Assembly (NCBI GenBank): GCA_028289095.1
Contig: JAQGGY010000014.1
Coordinates: forward strand, 1 to 12,863
From: Candidatus Saccharimonadota bacterium
GTDB taxonomy: Bacteria > Patescibacteriota > Saccharimonadia > Saccharimonadales > Saccharimonadaceae
Reading direction: 5' to 3'
DNA length: 12,863 bases
In this document: positions 7,222 through 12,863 of the stretch, piece by piece
Numbering within the stretch: the first letter of the stretch is position 1
Layout: the number at the start of each line of letters is the position of its first letter
Notes under the pieces: generated by a model
Database searches by the model: none
What the model was told of the DNA's origin: nothing
The model's input: the letters and a program-made list of their open reading frames with translations, nothing else
Position numbers and translations under genes: made by a program

Positions 7222-9051
7222 ATGAACGATGGCAACGCCAAGCAACAAATCGTCGACAAGATCAAAAACAGTACTAATATTTTAGTGACTGTCAGTACTG
7301 ACCCATCTGTTGATGAACTCAGTGCAGCACTTGGTTTGACGTTACTGCTAAACAAGATGAATAAACACGCTACAGCGGTGTTTAGTGGTGCGATTCCACC
7401 GGCGATTACTTTCCTAGACCCAGAGAAAACTTTTGAAAATACCGTGAATAGCCTGCGTGATTTTATTATTGCGCTCGACAAAGAAAAAGCGGACCACTTG
7501 CGTTACAAAGTCGAAGGGGAAGTCGTTAAGATTTTCATTACACCGTATCGCACGACGATTACAAATGAGGACCTAGAATTTAGCCAAGGCGATTACAACG
7601 TCGAGTTAATTCTAGCTCTTGGCGTAAAAAAGCGCGATAACCTTGATAAAGCGCTTGAAGCCCATGGCCGTATTTTGCACGATGCAACTGTTGCGACAAT
7701 GAGCGCCGGCGAGACGAGTGAACTAGGTAGTATTGATTGGCACGAAGACAATGCCAGCTGTTTAAGCGAAATGCTTGTAAGCCTTAGTGATTCTTTGAAA
7801 ACTGATAAACCGCTCCTTGATGAACAGATCGCAACCGCATTTTTGACAGGTGTTGTTGCGGCGACTGATCGCTTTAGTAATAATCGTACATCATCAAAGG
7901 TAATGACAATGGCCGCCCAGTTGATGGCAGCTGGTGCGAATCAGCAATTAATTGCTGCAAAACTTGAAGATGCAAATGAGATTACCGGCGACCGTAACGC
8001 TCAGCCTACGACAATCGAATCAGGTGGCGCATCTAGCGCAAATGAAGTAAATCATGCCGATGGTACGACAGACCTATCAGAAGGTGAATCAACCAAAGTT
8101 TCCCGAGGTCAATCAAATGATCAGGAAACTCCAAAAAAGAACGACGGTTCATTAGAAATCGACCATACAGATGTGGCACATGAAGTAGCGGAAAAAATTG
8201 ATCAAGTTGCAATCGATACGGCACGGCGTCAGCAAGAAGAAGCGGCGCGACAAGCGGAACGCAATCTAGCCGAGCAGTTGCCATCAGTCGTTCCTATGGC
8301 AGCGCCAGCGACAGATTTAGGCAAAGAATTAGCCGCTGCAGCCGAAGCGCCTGAATTCCCAAAGATAATTACCAAGCCAACGCCACAGCTGCGTGGTCCA
8401 GTTGCTAACGAAGCCTGGCAAAATAGCGATCAGACCCCTAGTATGGGCGGCACGTTAAACGCCACAACCGAGCGGGCTGCCGATGATCAGCGAAAAGCAG
8501 ACGAAGCAGATCGAAATCGAACGATTTTGACACATACAAATGGTGATTATATTAATGCTAACGATGCGCCAAGCTTTCAGGCACCGCTGAACGCTGCTAC
8601 TATGCCACCAGAAGAAGCACCGTTACCTGATCTATTTACTCCTTTTGAAGGCAGCGATGATCCTGTCATGCAATACGAAGAATCGACGCCACCGTCACAG
8701 CGGGTGATAACACTTGCCGATATTGACGAAAAAAATCGCCAGCCACACGAAGAAGCTCGTGATGCTGTTCATGCCGCATTTGAATCTGCTCCATTTAGTC
8801 CACCGGATGCGATGCAACAGCCAGCGGCTGATGGGCAAGGGCAGAATTTTGCGCCGCAAGCGCCACCGTCATTGCCACCTTTACCTGACTTTTCGACATT
8901 GCCACCTTTGCCGCCGCTATCAAATGCACCGGCTCCAAATGGTGCATTGCCACCTGAAAAATTGGAAGATATGTTCGCGCCAGTGCCGCAACAGCCATCT
9001 CCTGCTCCGCAGTCAAATGACCCTGCGCAGTTCAAGATCCCAGGCCAGTAG
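7222..9051 (+). CDS. DHH-phosphoesterase-like protein, probably catalytically dead, with long disordered tail
   Basis: 609 aa. Residues about 10-250 follow the layout of DHH/DHHA1 nanoRNase/pAp-phosphatase (NrnA-like) proteins: VTVSTDPSVDELSAALGL (22-39) aligns with the family's HxxPDGDAIGSALAL, IDWHEDNASCLSEML (171-185) with the 'ASSTAE' helix region, and TGVVAATDRFSNNRTSS (209-225) with 'GLLTDTGxFRYSNT'. The expected metal ligands look lost: motif I His and first Asp are S25 and S29 (only D31 stays), the DHH triplet is replaced near LHD (152-154), and the late Asp is A214. Residues 255-609 are low complexity: an acidic, polar linker, a short charged helical stretch at 318-352 (possible coiled coil), then Pro/Ala-rich sequence with PPLP repeats at 551-566. 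No signal peptide or membrane segment is seen. A regulatory or scaffolding role is inference. It is divergent from rpsT and ends in a terminator. Confidence 0.6.
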   Translation: MNDGNAKQQIVDKIKNSTNILVTVSTDPSVDELSAALGLTLLLNKMNKHATAVFSGAIPPAITFLDPEKTFENTVNSLRDFIIALDKEKADHLRYKVEGEVVKIFITPYRTTITNEDLEFSQGDYNVELILALGVKKRDNLDKALEAHGRILHDATVATMSAGETSELGSIDWHEDNASCLSEMLVSLSDSLKTDKPLLDEQIATAFLTGVVAATDRFSNNRTSSKVMTMAAQLMAAGANQQLIAAKLEDANEITGDRNAQPTTIESGGASSANEVNHADGTTDLSEGESTKVSRGQSNDQETPKKNDGSLEIDHTDVAHEVAEKIDQVAIDTARRQQEEAARQAERNLAEQLPSVVPMAAPATDLGKELAAAAEAPEFPKIITKPTPQLRGPVANEAWQNSDQTPSMGGTLNATTERAADDQRKADEADRNRTILTHTNGDYINANDAPSFQAPLNAATMPPEEAPLPDLFTPFEGSDDPVMQYEESTPPSQRVITLADIDEKNRQPHEEARDAVHAAFESAPFSPPDAMQQPAADGQGQNFAPQAPPSLPPLPDFSTLPPLPPLSNAPAPNGALPPEKLEDMFAPVPQQPSPAPQSNDPAQFKIPGQ

Positions 9052-9066
9052 TAATAGGCATATAAC

Positions 9067-9101
9067 AAAAATAGATGGCGTCACAAAGGCCATCTATTTT
9101 T
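9067..9101. terminator. Bidirectional intrinsic terminator
   Basis: Arms AAAAATAGATGGC (9067-9079) and GCCATCTATTTTT (9089-9101) around a nine-base loop, with T residues after the right arm and the A-run giving a U-tract on the minus strand. It ends the 7222 gene (stop at 9049-9051) and also overlaps the stop codon of the minus-strand deacetylase gene at 9101-9103. Confidence 0.88.
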
Positions 9102-9787
9102 TATGTTTTGACAATAAAGTGATTAATACCTAGCTGCTCACCATGTTTTCGAATGCAATATTCACCGTCGTGGCGTTGGGTATGATGTGTTCGTATAATT
9201 GCAATAATTTCATCTCGCAGCTGGCGGGCATCAACCGTCTCGTTAATTTCCTCTAATGTACGGCCGGCTTCCATGTACAACCAATCCACATTGACGTATG
9301 GTGCCTCTTGGCGCGACAGGCAGCATAAACGAATGCGCTGGAATCGCTCGTCATCTTTTTTCATCTGATAAAACGCCTGACAAGCGGCTCGTGCTGCGAC
9401 GATGTGGTCAATGTGACCAGTAATCCCGTTCAAGTCATTCGTAATGAATTCAATCTTTGCATCGACAGGGGCTATCTCGACGATGGGGGTGATTAAATCA
9501 GTGACTCGTTCGACGATTTCAATCATAGAGTGATTATTCATTTGGCCATCTTTGTAGCCCAAATAATGCATGGCGTGAGCGCCCATTAATTCACCAGCAG
9601 CTTGCCATTCCTTTAAACGTACCGCACTAAGGTCGGCATGATTGTCTGGGTTCGTACCACTATCGCCGCTCGTCAGCAAGATAAGGTGTATTTCAGTGCC
9701 AGCCTGCGCTTCCATCAGTAAAGTGCCGCTCGGCCCAAACGATTCGTCATCAGGATGGGCAAATATAGCAAAAAGTATTTTTTTCAT
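9101..9787 (-). CDS. PIG-L/LmbE family N-deacetylase
   Basis: 228-aa zinc-dependent deacetylase of the PIG-L family, which removes acetyl groups from N-acetylglucosamine-type substrates (examples are MshB, BshB and GlcNAc-PI deacetylase). The N-terminal ILFAIFAHPDDESFGPSG has the AHPDDE motif (H11 and D14 as zinc ligands, D13 as likely catalytic base), LLTSGDSGTN (37-46) follows, and GHIDH (124-128) supplies the second metal motif, with H128 the likely ligand. Length is normal for the family and no signal peptide is present, so it acts in the cytoplasm. The true substrate cannot be read from the sequence; nothing nearby suggests a bacillithiol or mycothiol pathway. The ATG at 9787 lies right at the predicted transcription start of a minus-strand -10 box (TATACT). 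It is divergent from truB, 23 bases apart. Confidence 0.88.
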   Translation of the reverse strand: MKKILFAIFAHPDDESFGPSGTLLMEAQAGTEIHLILLTSGDSGTNPDNHADLSAVRLKEWQAAGELMGAHAMHYLGYKDGQMNNHSMIEIVERVTDLITPIVEIAPVDAKIEFITNDLNGITGHIDHIVAARAACQAFYQMKKDDERFQRIRLCCLSRQEAPYVNVDWLYMEAGRTLEEINETVDARQLRDEIIAIIRTHHTQRHDGEYCIRKHGEQLGINHFIVKT

Positions 9788-9793
9788 ACCTGT

Positions 9794-9803
9794 AGTATAG
9801 AAT
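9794..9803. promoter_or_regulatory. Overlapping divergent -10 boxes for the PIG-L gene and truB
   Basis: Minus strand: TATACT (complement of 9794-9799) lies six bases from the deacetylase ATG, so transcription would begin at about that ATG. Plus strand: TATAGA (9796-9801) or TAGAAT (9798-9803) lies seven to nine bases before the truB ATG. The two boxes share TATA at 9796-9799. No convincing -35 element is visible on either strand. The whole intergenic space is 23 bases, so any promoter must overlap the opposite coding region and both mRNAs would be nearly leaderless. Confidence 0.5.
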
Positions 9804-9810
9804 AGAAAAG

Positions 9811-10470
9811 ATGACAGATGGAATTATTCTTATTGATAAGCCTGCTGAAATGACAAGTTTCGGGGTTGTGGCGCGTGTTCGGCGCGTTTTGACGCAAGCG
9901 GCGCAGAAAAAGGTCAAGGTAGGGCACACCGGCACGCTTGATCCTTTTGCAACTGGCTTGATGATATTGGTGATTGGCAAGGAATGTAAAAATGCCGAAA
10001 CGTATTCGAAACTCGATAAAGTCTACGAGGCAACGTTTCATTTAGGCCAAACCAGTACGACGGGCGATCCCGAAGGCGAACTGACCGATGTATCCGACGT
10101 GCAGCCGACCAAAGCGCAGGTACAGGCTGCTTTAGCGCAGTTTACTGGAGTTATTATGCAGCGGCCGCCTATTTTTAGTGCGATTAAAATTAACGGCAAG
10201 CGCGCGTATAAATCAGCACGTAGTGGGGAAGTAATAGAAATACCCGAACGCCCCGTGACGATTCACAGCCTTGAACTGATCGACTATACATACCCAGAAG
10301 TAAAAGTCCGCGCCCACGTCGGTAGCGGCACCTATATCCGTAGTCTATGCGTTGATGTTGGTGAGGTGTTAGAAACGGGGGCGTACTGTACGCAACTTCG
10401 TCGTACTAAGATTGCCGAGCATGACATTACCGATGCTAAACAACTAACCGATTTCGGTATTGATAGTTAA
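9811..10470 (+). CDS. truB: tRNA pseudouridine(55) synthase TruB, short form
   Basis: 219-aa enzyme that converts U55 of the tRNA T-loop to pseudouridine. Motifs: GIILIDKPAEMTSF at 4-17, VGHTGTLDPFATG at 37-49 with catalytic Asp44, the YEATFHLGQTSTTGDPEG block near 71-88, RPPIFSAIKINGKRAY at about 117-132, and GSGTYIRSLCVDVGE-x7-CTQLRRTKI near the C-terminus. E. coli TruB has 314 aa; this protein stops soon after the catalytic domain and lacks a PUA-type C-terminal domain, a reduction seen in small genomes. The ATG at 9811 is the only start that gives the standard N-terminus. No good Shine-Dalgarno sequence is present (only AGAAAAG at 9804-9810), which agrees with a near-leaderless transcript from the divergent promoter. 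Confidence 0.95.
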   Translation: MTDGIILIDKPAEMTSFGVVARVRRVLTQAAQKKVKVGHTGTLDPFATGLMILVIGKECKNAETYSKLDKVYEATFHLGQTSTTGDPEGELTDVSDVQPTKAQVQAALAQFTGVIMQRPPIFSAIKINGKRAYKSARSGEVIEIPERPVTIHSLELIDYTYPEVKVRAHVGSGTYIRSLCVDVGEVLETGAYCTQLRRTKIAEHDITDAKQLTDFGIDS

Positions 10471-10483
10471 ATTTCTGCAGTGT

Positions 10484-10517
10484 AGGGGGGTGATATTTAA
10501 TGGTTTTCGTTAGATAA
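10484..10517 (+). other. Possible leader mini-ORF with strong ribosome site
   Basis: AGGGGGGTGAT (10484-10494), close to the Shine-Dalgarno consensus, lies five bases before ATG at 10500, which opens a five-codon frame (MVFVR, stop TAA 10515-10517). It lies in the gap between truB and the 10546 gene and is followed at once by a palindrome. It could be a leader peptide on a truB read-through mRNA, or chance. Confidence 0.3.
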
Positions 10518-10532
10518 CAAATATTTTGTTAT
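10514..10532. repeat. AT-rich palindrome before the 10546 gene
   Basis: ATAACAAA TAT TTTGTTAT: perfect eight-base arms with a three-base centre. The right arm overlaps the first bases of the putative -10 box TATAGT (10530-10535), the layout of a repressor operator. As an RNA hairpin it is A/U-rich and lacks a following U-tract, so a terminator is less likely. Confidence 0.55.
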
Positions 10533-10535
10533 AGT
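10530..10535 (+). promoter_or_regulatory. Putative -10 box of the 10546 gene
   Basis: TATAGT, with a predicted transcription start at 10541-10543, a few bases before the ATG at 10546. The upstream -35 region (about 10506-10512, TTCGTTA) matches poorly. The same TATAGT hexamer is the -10 of rpsO and of the 7222 gene, which adds some support. Confidence 0.45.
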
Positions 10536-10545
10536 AATGGGTATT

Positions 10546-11091
10546 ATGAATGAACGATACGATGATCGAAATAATAATCCATGCCTCTTTGAGTATGAAA
10601 TTAAAGCGCTTGCCAACATTGCCTTGACGACACCAGGGGAGATTATCGACGCTAATCATACAGACATCCAGGACCCTAATCAGCCTCAGCCTCATTTTTT
10701 TCGTTTGGAACTGAAGCCTGAAAATATAGACAGTACTTGGCGCCTGCAGTCTTATGATCCTGAAATTATCACGAATATTGTGATTGAATACAACGAAGCG
10801 ATGATGATTATAGACGATGACGAGCCTATGGAGCCATGGGTAACAGTGTCGGTAGCAACACAATTGTATGATTCGGCATCGGACAATATTATCGATAGAA
10901 GGCTTCGCTATCGGCTGTCACTCATCGAGGGTGGTATATGCAACGTTACCGAAGAGCGGTCTGATGAAAATAAGCGAGCCAACATAGATGTCGATACGGT
11001 GGAGGATGCACTGCTTATTTTAGCTAGTGAACCCCGACCGTTAAATGAAGATGATTTAAAATTTCTTCGATATTTAATCTCACAGCGGTAA
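10546..11091 (+). CDS. Conserved-looking acidic hypothetical protein
   Basis: 181-aa protein of unknown function (184 aa if the in-frame ATG at 10537 is used). I prefer ATG 10546 because transcription from the nearby TATAGT box would begin after 10537. It is soluble and acidic, with no signal peptide or membrane segment. It has an acidic, N-terminal helical-looking part (CLFEYEIKALANIAL), alternating beta-like segments in the middle (HFFRLELKPENID, WVTVSVATQLYD, RLRYRLSLIEGG), and a C-terminal helical end (VEDALLILAS, EDDLKFLRYLISQR). I recognise no domain and no catalytic motif. It lies between truB and rpsO with gaps of 75 and 43 bases and probably has its own promoter. The mixed alpha/beta pattern and acidity could suit a protein-binding role, but nothing in the sequence proves this. 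Confidence 0.7.
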   Translation: MNERYDDRNNNPCLFEYEIKALANIALTTPGEIIDANHTDIQDPNQPQPHFFRLELKPENIDSTWRLQSYDPEIITNIVIEYNEAMMIIDDDEPMEPWVTVSVATQLYDSASDNIIDRRLRYRLSLIEGGICNVTEERSDENKRANIDVDTVEDALLILASEPRPLNEDDLKFLRYLISQR

Positions 11092-11096
11092 ACCTG

Positions 11097-11125
11097 TTGA
11101 AATATCGTAAAAACTCTGCTATAGT
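11097..11125 (+). promoter_or_regulatory. rpsO promoter (extended -10)
   Basis: TTGAAA (11097-11102), a 17-base spacer, and TATAGT (11120-11125) preceded by TG at 11117-11118. Predicted start of transcription is 11131-11133, two to four bases before the rpsO ATG at 11135. It begins just six bases after the stop of the upstream gene. Confidence 0.8.
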
Positions 11126-11134
11126 ACATTGTTG

Positions 11135-11401
11135 ATGATTACAGCAGAAAATAAAGCCAAGGCATTTGCTTTGACACAGACCCACAAAACCGACGTTGGT
11201 AGCCCACAAGCCCAAGTGTCAGTTTTGACGACTCGTATCAAAGAGATTACCCTTCACCTGCAGACTAACAAGCACGACCACATGGCTCGTCGCGGTTTGA
11301 TTCAGATGGTGGGTCGTCGCAAACGTTTGCTAAAATATCTCGAGTCGAAAGACTTCGATGCATACAAGGCAACCGTCGCCGCTCTCGGACTCCGCAAATA
11401 A
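11135..11401 (+). CDS. rpsO: 30S ribosomal protein S15
   Basis: 88-aa S15, a primary 16S rRNA-binding protein that helps organise the central domain of the small subunit. Diagnostic parts are TDVGSPQAQVSVLTTRI (about 19-35), LQTNKHDHMARRGL (42-55) and the MVGRRKRLLKYL block (58-69). Length matches the usual 88-89 aa. The start was set at ATG 11135 (MITAENKAKAF): two in-frame TTG codons lie just upstream (11129, 11132), but the first precedes the predicted transcription start and the ATG gives the family length. There is no Shine-Dalgarno sequence and virtually no leader. The last codons and the stop form part of the terminator hairpin. There is no pnp gene next to it; an ABC exporter follows. 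Confidence 0.95.
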   Translation: MITAENKAKAFALTQTHKTDVGSPQAQVSVLTTRIKEITLHLQTNKHDHMARRGLIQMVGRRKRLLKYLESKDFDAYKATVAALGLRK

Positions 11402-11413
11402 TTGCGGAGTTTT
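11389..11413 (+). terminator. rpsO terminator overlapping the coding end
   Basis: Arms ACTCCGCAA (11389-11397) and TTGCGGAGT (11402-11410) with a four-base loop, then TTT. The left arm encodes the last residues of S15, and the loop carries the final base of the last Lys codon plus the TAA stop (11399-11401). The U-tract is short, so termination may be partial. Confidence 0.8.
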
Positions 11414-11467
11414 CATTTGTAGTAAAATTATGCTGCTAAAAGCATTACTGCAATTTTAGCCTAACGC

Positions 11468-11480
11468 TATATACTAGAAT
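11468..11480 (+). promoter_or_regulatory. Probable -10 region for the ABC exporter genes
   Basis: TATATACTAGAAT contains TATACT (11470-11475), nine bases before the ATG at 11485; transcription would begin near 11482. No clear -35 is present. An imperfect inverted repeat lies upstream (TAAAATT 11423-11429 with AATTTTA 11452-11458, enclosing TGCT/AGCA), which could be an operator. Confidence 0.45.
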
Positions 11481-11484
11481 TACT

Positions 11485-12396
11485 ATGACAGTGATTATGC
11501 AGATCGAAGGGTTAACTAAGCGTTACGGTGCGTTTCATGCGATCGAAGACGTCAGTTTTGATGTAGTCCGCGGGGAAGTGGTCGGGTTCGTCGGTCTGAA
11601 CGGTGCCGGAAAATCGACGACGATCAATCTTATTCTAGGTTTTCTGCGCGCTACGCACGGTACTATTCGAATTTTTGGTGACATCGTAACGCCCCAGACT
11701 GCACATTGGACTCATCAGCGCATTGGCTTTGCAAGCGGCGATATGAGCCTTTTTGACAGCCTGACAGGCAAGCAGTATCTCGCTTTTCTTGGTCGCCGTT
11801 ACCGAATTAAAAATACAGACCGCCTGGATGAATTATGCCAGCGGTTTGATCCCCAGCTAAGTAAGCGAATTAAGGATCTATCACGTGGCAACAAGCAAAA
11901 GATCGCACTGATCGGCGCATTTATGACAAGCCCGCAGCTAGTAATCCTTGACGAGCCAAGCAGCGGGCTTGACCCAATGATGCAGCAAGCATTTTTAGAC
12001 CTGGTTCGCGAAGAAAGCGAACGAGGGACGACGATTTTCATGTCTTCCCATTACTTGAACGAAGTAGCCGATGTCTGTAGTCGGGTTCTGCTGATGCGCA
12101 AAGGTAAGCTGGTAAAAGACATACAATCGCATCAACTCGCGCAAGCGGGCGGAAAGCGGGTGACTGCTTCTGCAGCCTATGCCATTGTTCCGCCAAAAGG
12201 CGCAGAAAGTATTACGCATCAAAAGACGACACATGGCCATGAACTCAGTTTTTTGTACAAGGGTCCTGCCGTCAATCTACAGAAGTGGCTAGCTAGCGCA
12301 CCGCCACTTATCGAAGTGACAATTGTCGAACACGACTTAGAGGCAGCGTTTAGCGACCTATACATAATAGACGCTCAGGAGGCCGCGCATGTATAA
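11485..12396 (+). CDS. ABC-2 type exporter, ATP-binding protein
   Basis: 303-aa ATPase that would power export through the membrane protein encoded next. One nucleotide-binding domain: Walker A GLNGAGKST (37-45), signature LSRGNKQK (132-139, a variant of LSGGQ), Walker B LVILDEP (152-158), D-loop SGLDP (160-164) and the H-loop His at SSH189. The usual Q-loop Gln is absent: the region reads IGFASGDMSLFDSLTG, like the IGYLPGD form in some ABC-2 ATPases. Residues about 215-303 form a C-terminal accessory domain ending in the VEHDLEAAFSDLY motif found at the end of many ABC-2 ATPases. ATG 11485 fits the predicted transcription start; ATG 11497 (MQIEGLTKRYG) is also possible. The substrate is unknown; antibiotics, lipids or peptides are all possible for this family. 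Confidence 0.92.
   Translation: MTVIMQIEGLTKRYGAFHAIEDVSFDVVRGEVVGFVGLNGAGKSTTINLILGFLRATHGTIRIFGDIVTPQTAHWTHQRIGFASGDMSLFDSLTGKQYLAFLGRRYRIKNTDRLDELCQRFDPQLSKRIKDLSRGNKQKIALIGAFMTSPQLVILDEPSSGLDPMMQQAFLDLVREESERGTTIFMSSHYLNEVADVCSRVLLMRKGKLVKDIQSHQLAQAGGKRVTASAAYAIVPPKGAESITHQKTTHGHELSFLYKGPAVNLQKWLASAPPLIEVTIVEHDLEAAFSDLYIIDAQEAAHV
12377..12382 (+). promoter_or_regulatory. Consensus Shine-Dalgarno site for the permease
   Basis: AGGAGG six bases before the permease ATG at 12389, located inside the end of the ATPase gene. It fixes the permease start and shows that this organism does use Shine-Dalgarno initiation, in contrast to several genes here that have no ribosome site. Confidence 0.85.
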
Positions 12397-12863
12397 TCTG
12401 TTTACAAAAACGCTGTACGACAAACGAGCATTTATTATTGGGTGGAGTTTAGGCATGGCGTTCCTCGGCTTTTTGATGATGAGTTTTTATCCTGCATTCC
12501 ATCAAGACACCGGCCTGGATCAACTAGTAAAAAACCTTCCGTCTGCATTTCAAGGACTTGTCGGTAATTTGAATGATCTAAAAGAACTGCCAGGTTATAT
12601 TGGCGGTCAGTTATTTGACGTCCGTATCCCCATTTTTGTCAGTATGATTGCAATTATATTATCGGTTGGTTTGACGGTAGGCGAGGAAGAAAAAGGGCAG
12701 ATGCGAATGTTGCTCGCAATGCCGCTAAGTCGTTTACACATCCTATTAAGTAAATGGCTGGCTATCGTGGTAATTTGTCTGATAACGACACTCGCCGTCA
12801 TCGTGGGTATGTTGCTTGGACTGCTGGTGATTAATGAATCACTCGGTGTGGATGTGATTGTAA
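12389..12863 (+). CDS. ABC-2 type exporter, permease (3' partial)
   Basis: The first 158 codons of a membrane protein that continues past the window. It overlaps the ATPase gene by eight bases and has an ideal ribosome site, so the two are co-translated partners. The N-terminus (MYNLFTKTLYDKR) is a short cytoplasmic segment, followed by a membrane helix (about 14-33, AFIIGWSLGMAFLGFLMMSF), an extracellular loop of about 50 residues, a second helix (about 87-104, VSMIAIILSVGLTVG), then the typical ABC-2 cytoplasmic coupling segment GEEEKGQMRMLLAMPLSR, and a third helix (about 125-146, LAIVVICLITTLAVIVGMLLG). The EEE-x-G-x7-P-x-SR pattern is the diagnostic feature of ABC-2 permeases. The remainder, normally three or more further helices, is not visible. 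Confidence 0.88.
   Translation, partial: MYNLFTKTLYDKRAFIIGWSLGMAFLGFLMMSFYPAFHQDTGLDQLVKNLPSAFQGLVGNLNDLKELPGYIGGQLFDVRIPIFVSMIAIILSVGLTVGEEEKGQMRMLLAMPLSRLHILLSKWLAIVVICLITTLAVIVGMLLGLLVINESLGVDVIV

Noticed and set aside
8714..9133. Overlapping frames in both strands over the proline-rich tail of the 7222 gene
   Set aside because: His/Arg/Leu- and Gly-rich products follow from the repetitive CCA/GCA codons of the real gene; no start signals or domains.
10510..10863. Minus-strand 117-aa frame over the orphan gene
   Set aside because: It has no recognisable domain or ribosome site and lies antisense to a gene with a plausible promoter; treated as a shadow.
11129..11134. Two TTG codons as alternative rpsO starts
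   Set aside because: The first lies before the predicted transcription start; the ATG at 11135 gives the normal S15 length.
1..12863. UGA recoding to Gly as in Absconditabacteria/Gracilibacteria
   Set aside because: All genes read through without any in-frame TGA, so there is no sign of recoding in this window.

Overview
The window looks like a chromosomal stretch from a Patescibacteria (CPR) genome, most likely Candidatus Saccharibacteria (TM7). This is inferred from several things together: compact housekeeping genes with short versions of known proteins (TruB of 219 aa, delta subunit of 303 aa), a very large secreted repeat protein of a type common in CPR genomes, an S20 protein with a long Ala/Lys/Pro tail, and very short or absent mRNA leaders. 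The standard genetic code reads every gene without interruption, so the UGA=Gly code of Absconditabacteria/Gracilibacteria does not apply. No mobile element, CRISPR array, tRNA or rRNA was seen. No gene-free stretch exceeds 300 bases; the longest is the 163-bp divergent promoter region at 7059-7221.

Layout. 1-3356: the end of one probably surface-exposed protein, overlapped by the start of a 1033-aa secreted protein with two 400-aa tandem repeats. 3382-5167: mutM (DNA glycosylase) and holA (clamp-loader delta), tightly spaced on the same strand and possibly read through from the surface genes. 5229-6596: a cytoplasmic HExxH/WLNE zinc-peptidase-like protein with its own strong promoter. 6648-7058 (minus): rpsT, convergent with the peptidase across a bidirectional terminator. 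7222-9051: a protein with a DHH-phosphoesterase-like fold whose catalytic residues all appear to be lost, fused to a long disordered tail; it is divergent from rpsT. 9101-9787 (minus): a PIG-L/LmbE deacetylase, sharing a 23-bp intergenic promoter with truB (9811-10470). 10546-11091: an acidic orphan protein. 11135-11401: rpsO. 11485-12863: an ABC-2 type exporter, with the ATPase complete and the permease cut by the window end.

The genes mix DNA repair and replication (mutM, holA), translation (rpsT, truB, rpsO), and envelope or secretion functions (surface proteins, ABC-2 exporter). The most interesting signals are: (1) a DHH pseudoenzyme with a proline-rich tail; (2) near-leaderless promoters at first genes contrasted with clear Shine-Dalgarno sites at downstream or long-leader genes; (3) a 23-bp divergent promoter with overlapping -10 boxes; (4) the tandem-repeat surface protein with paired cysteines and a possible C-terminal sorting tail; (5) a mini-ORF and palindrome before the orphan gene; and (6) no UGA stop among the 12 visible gene ends.
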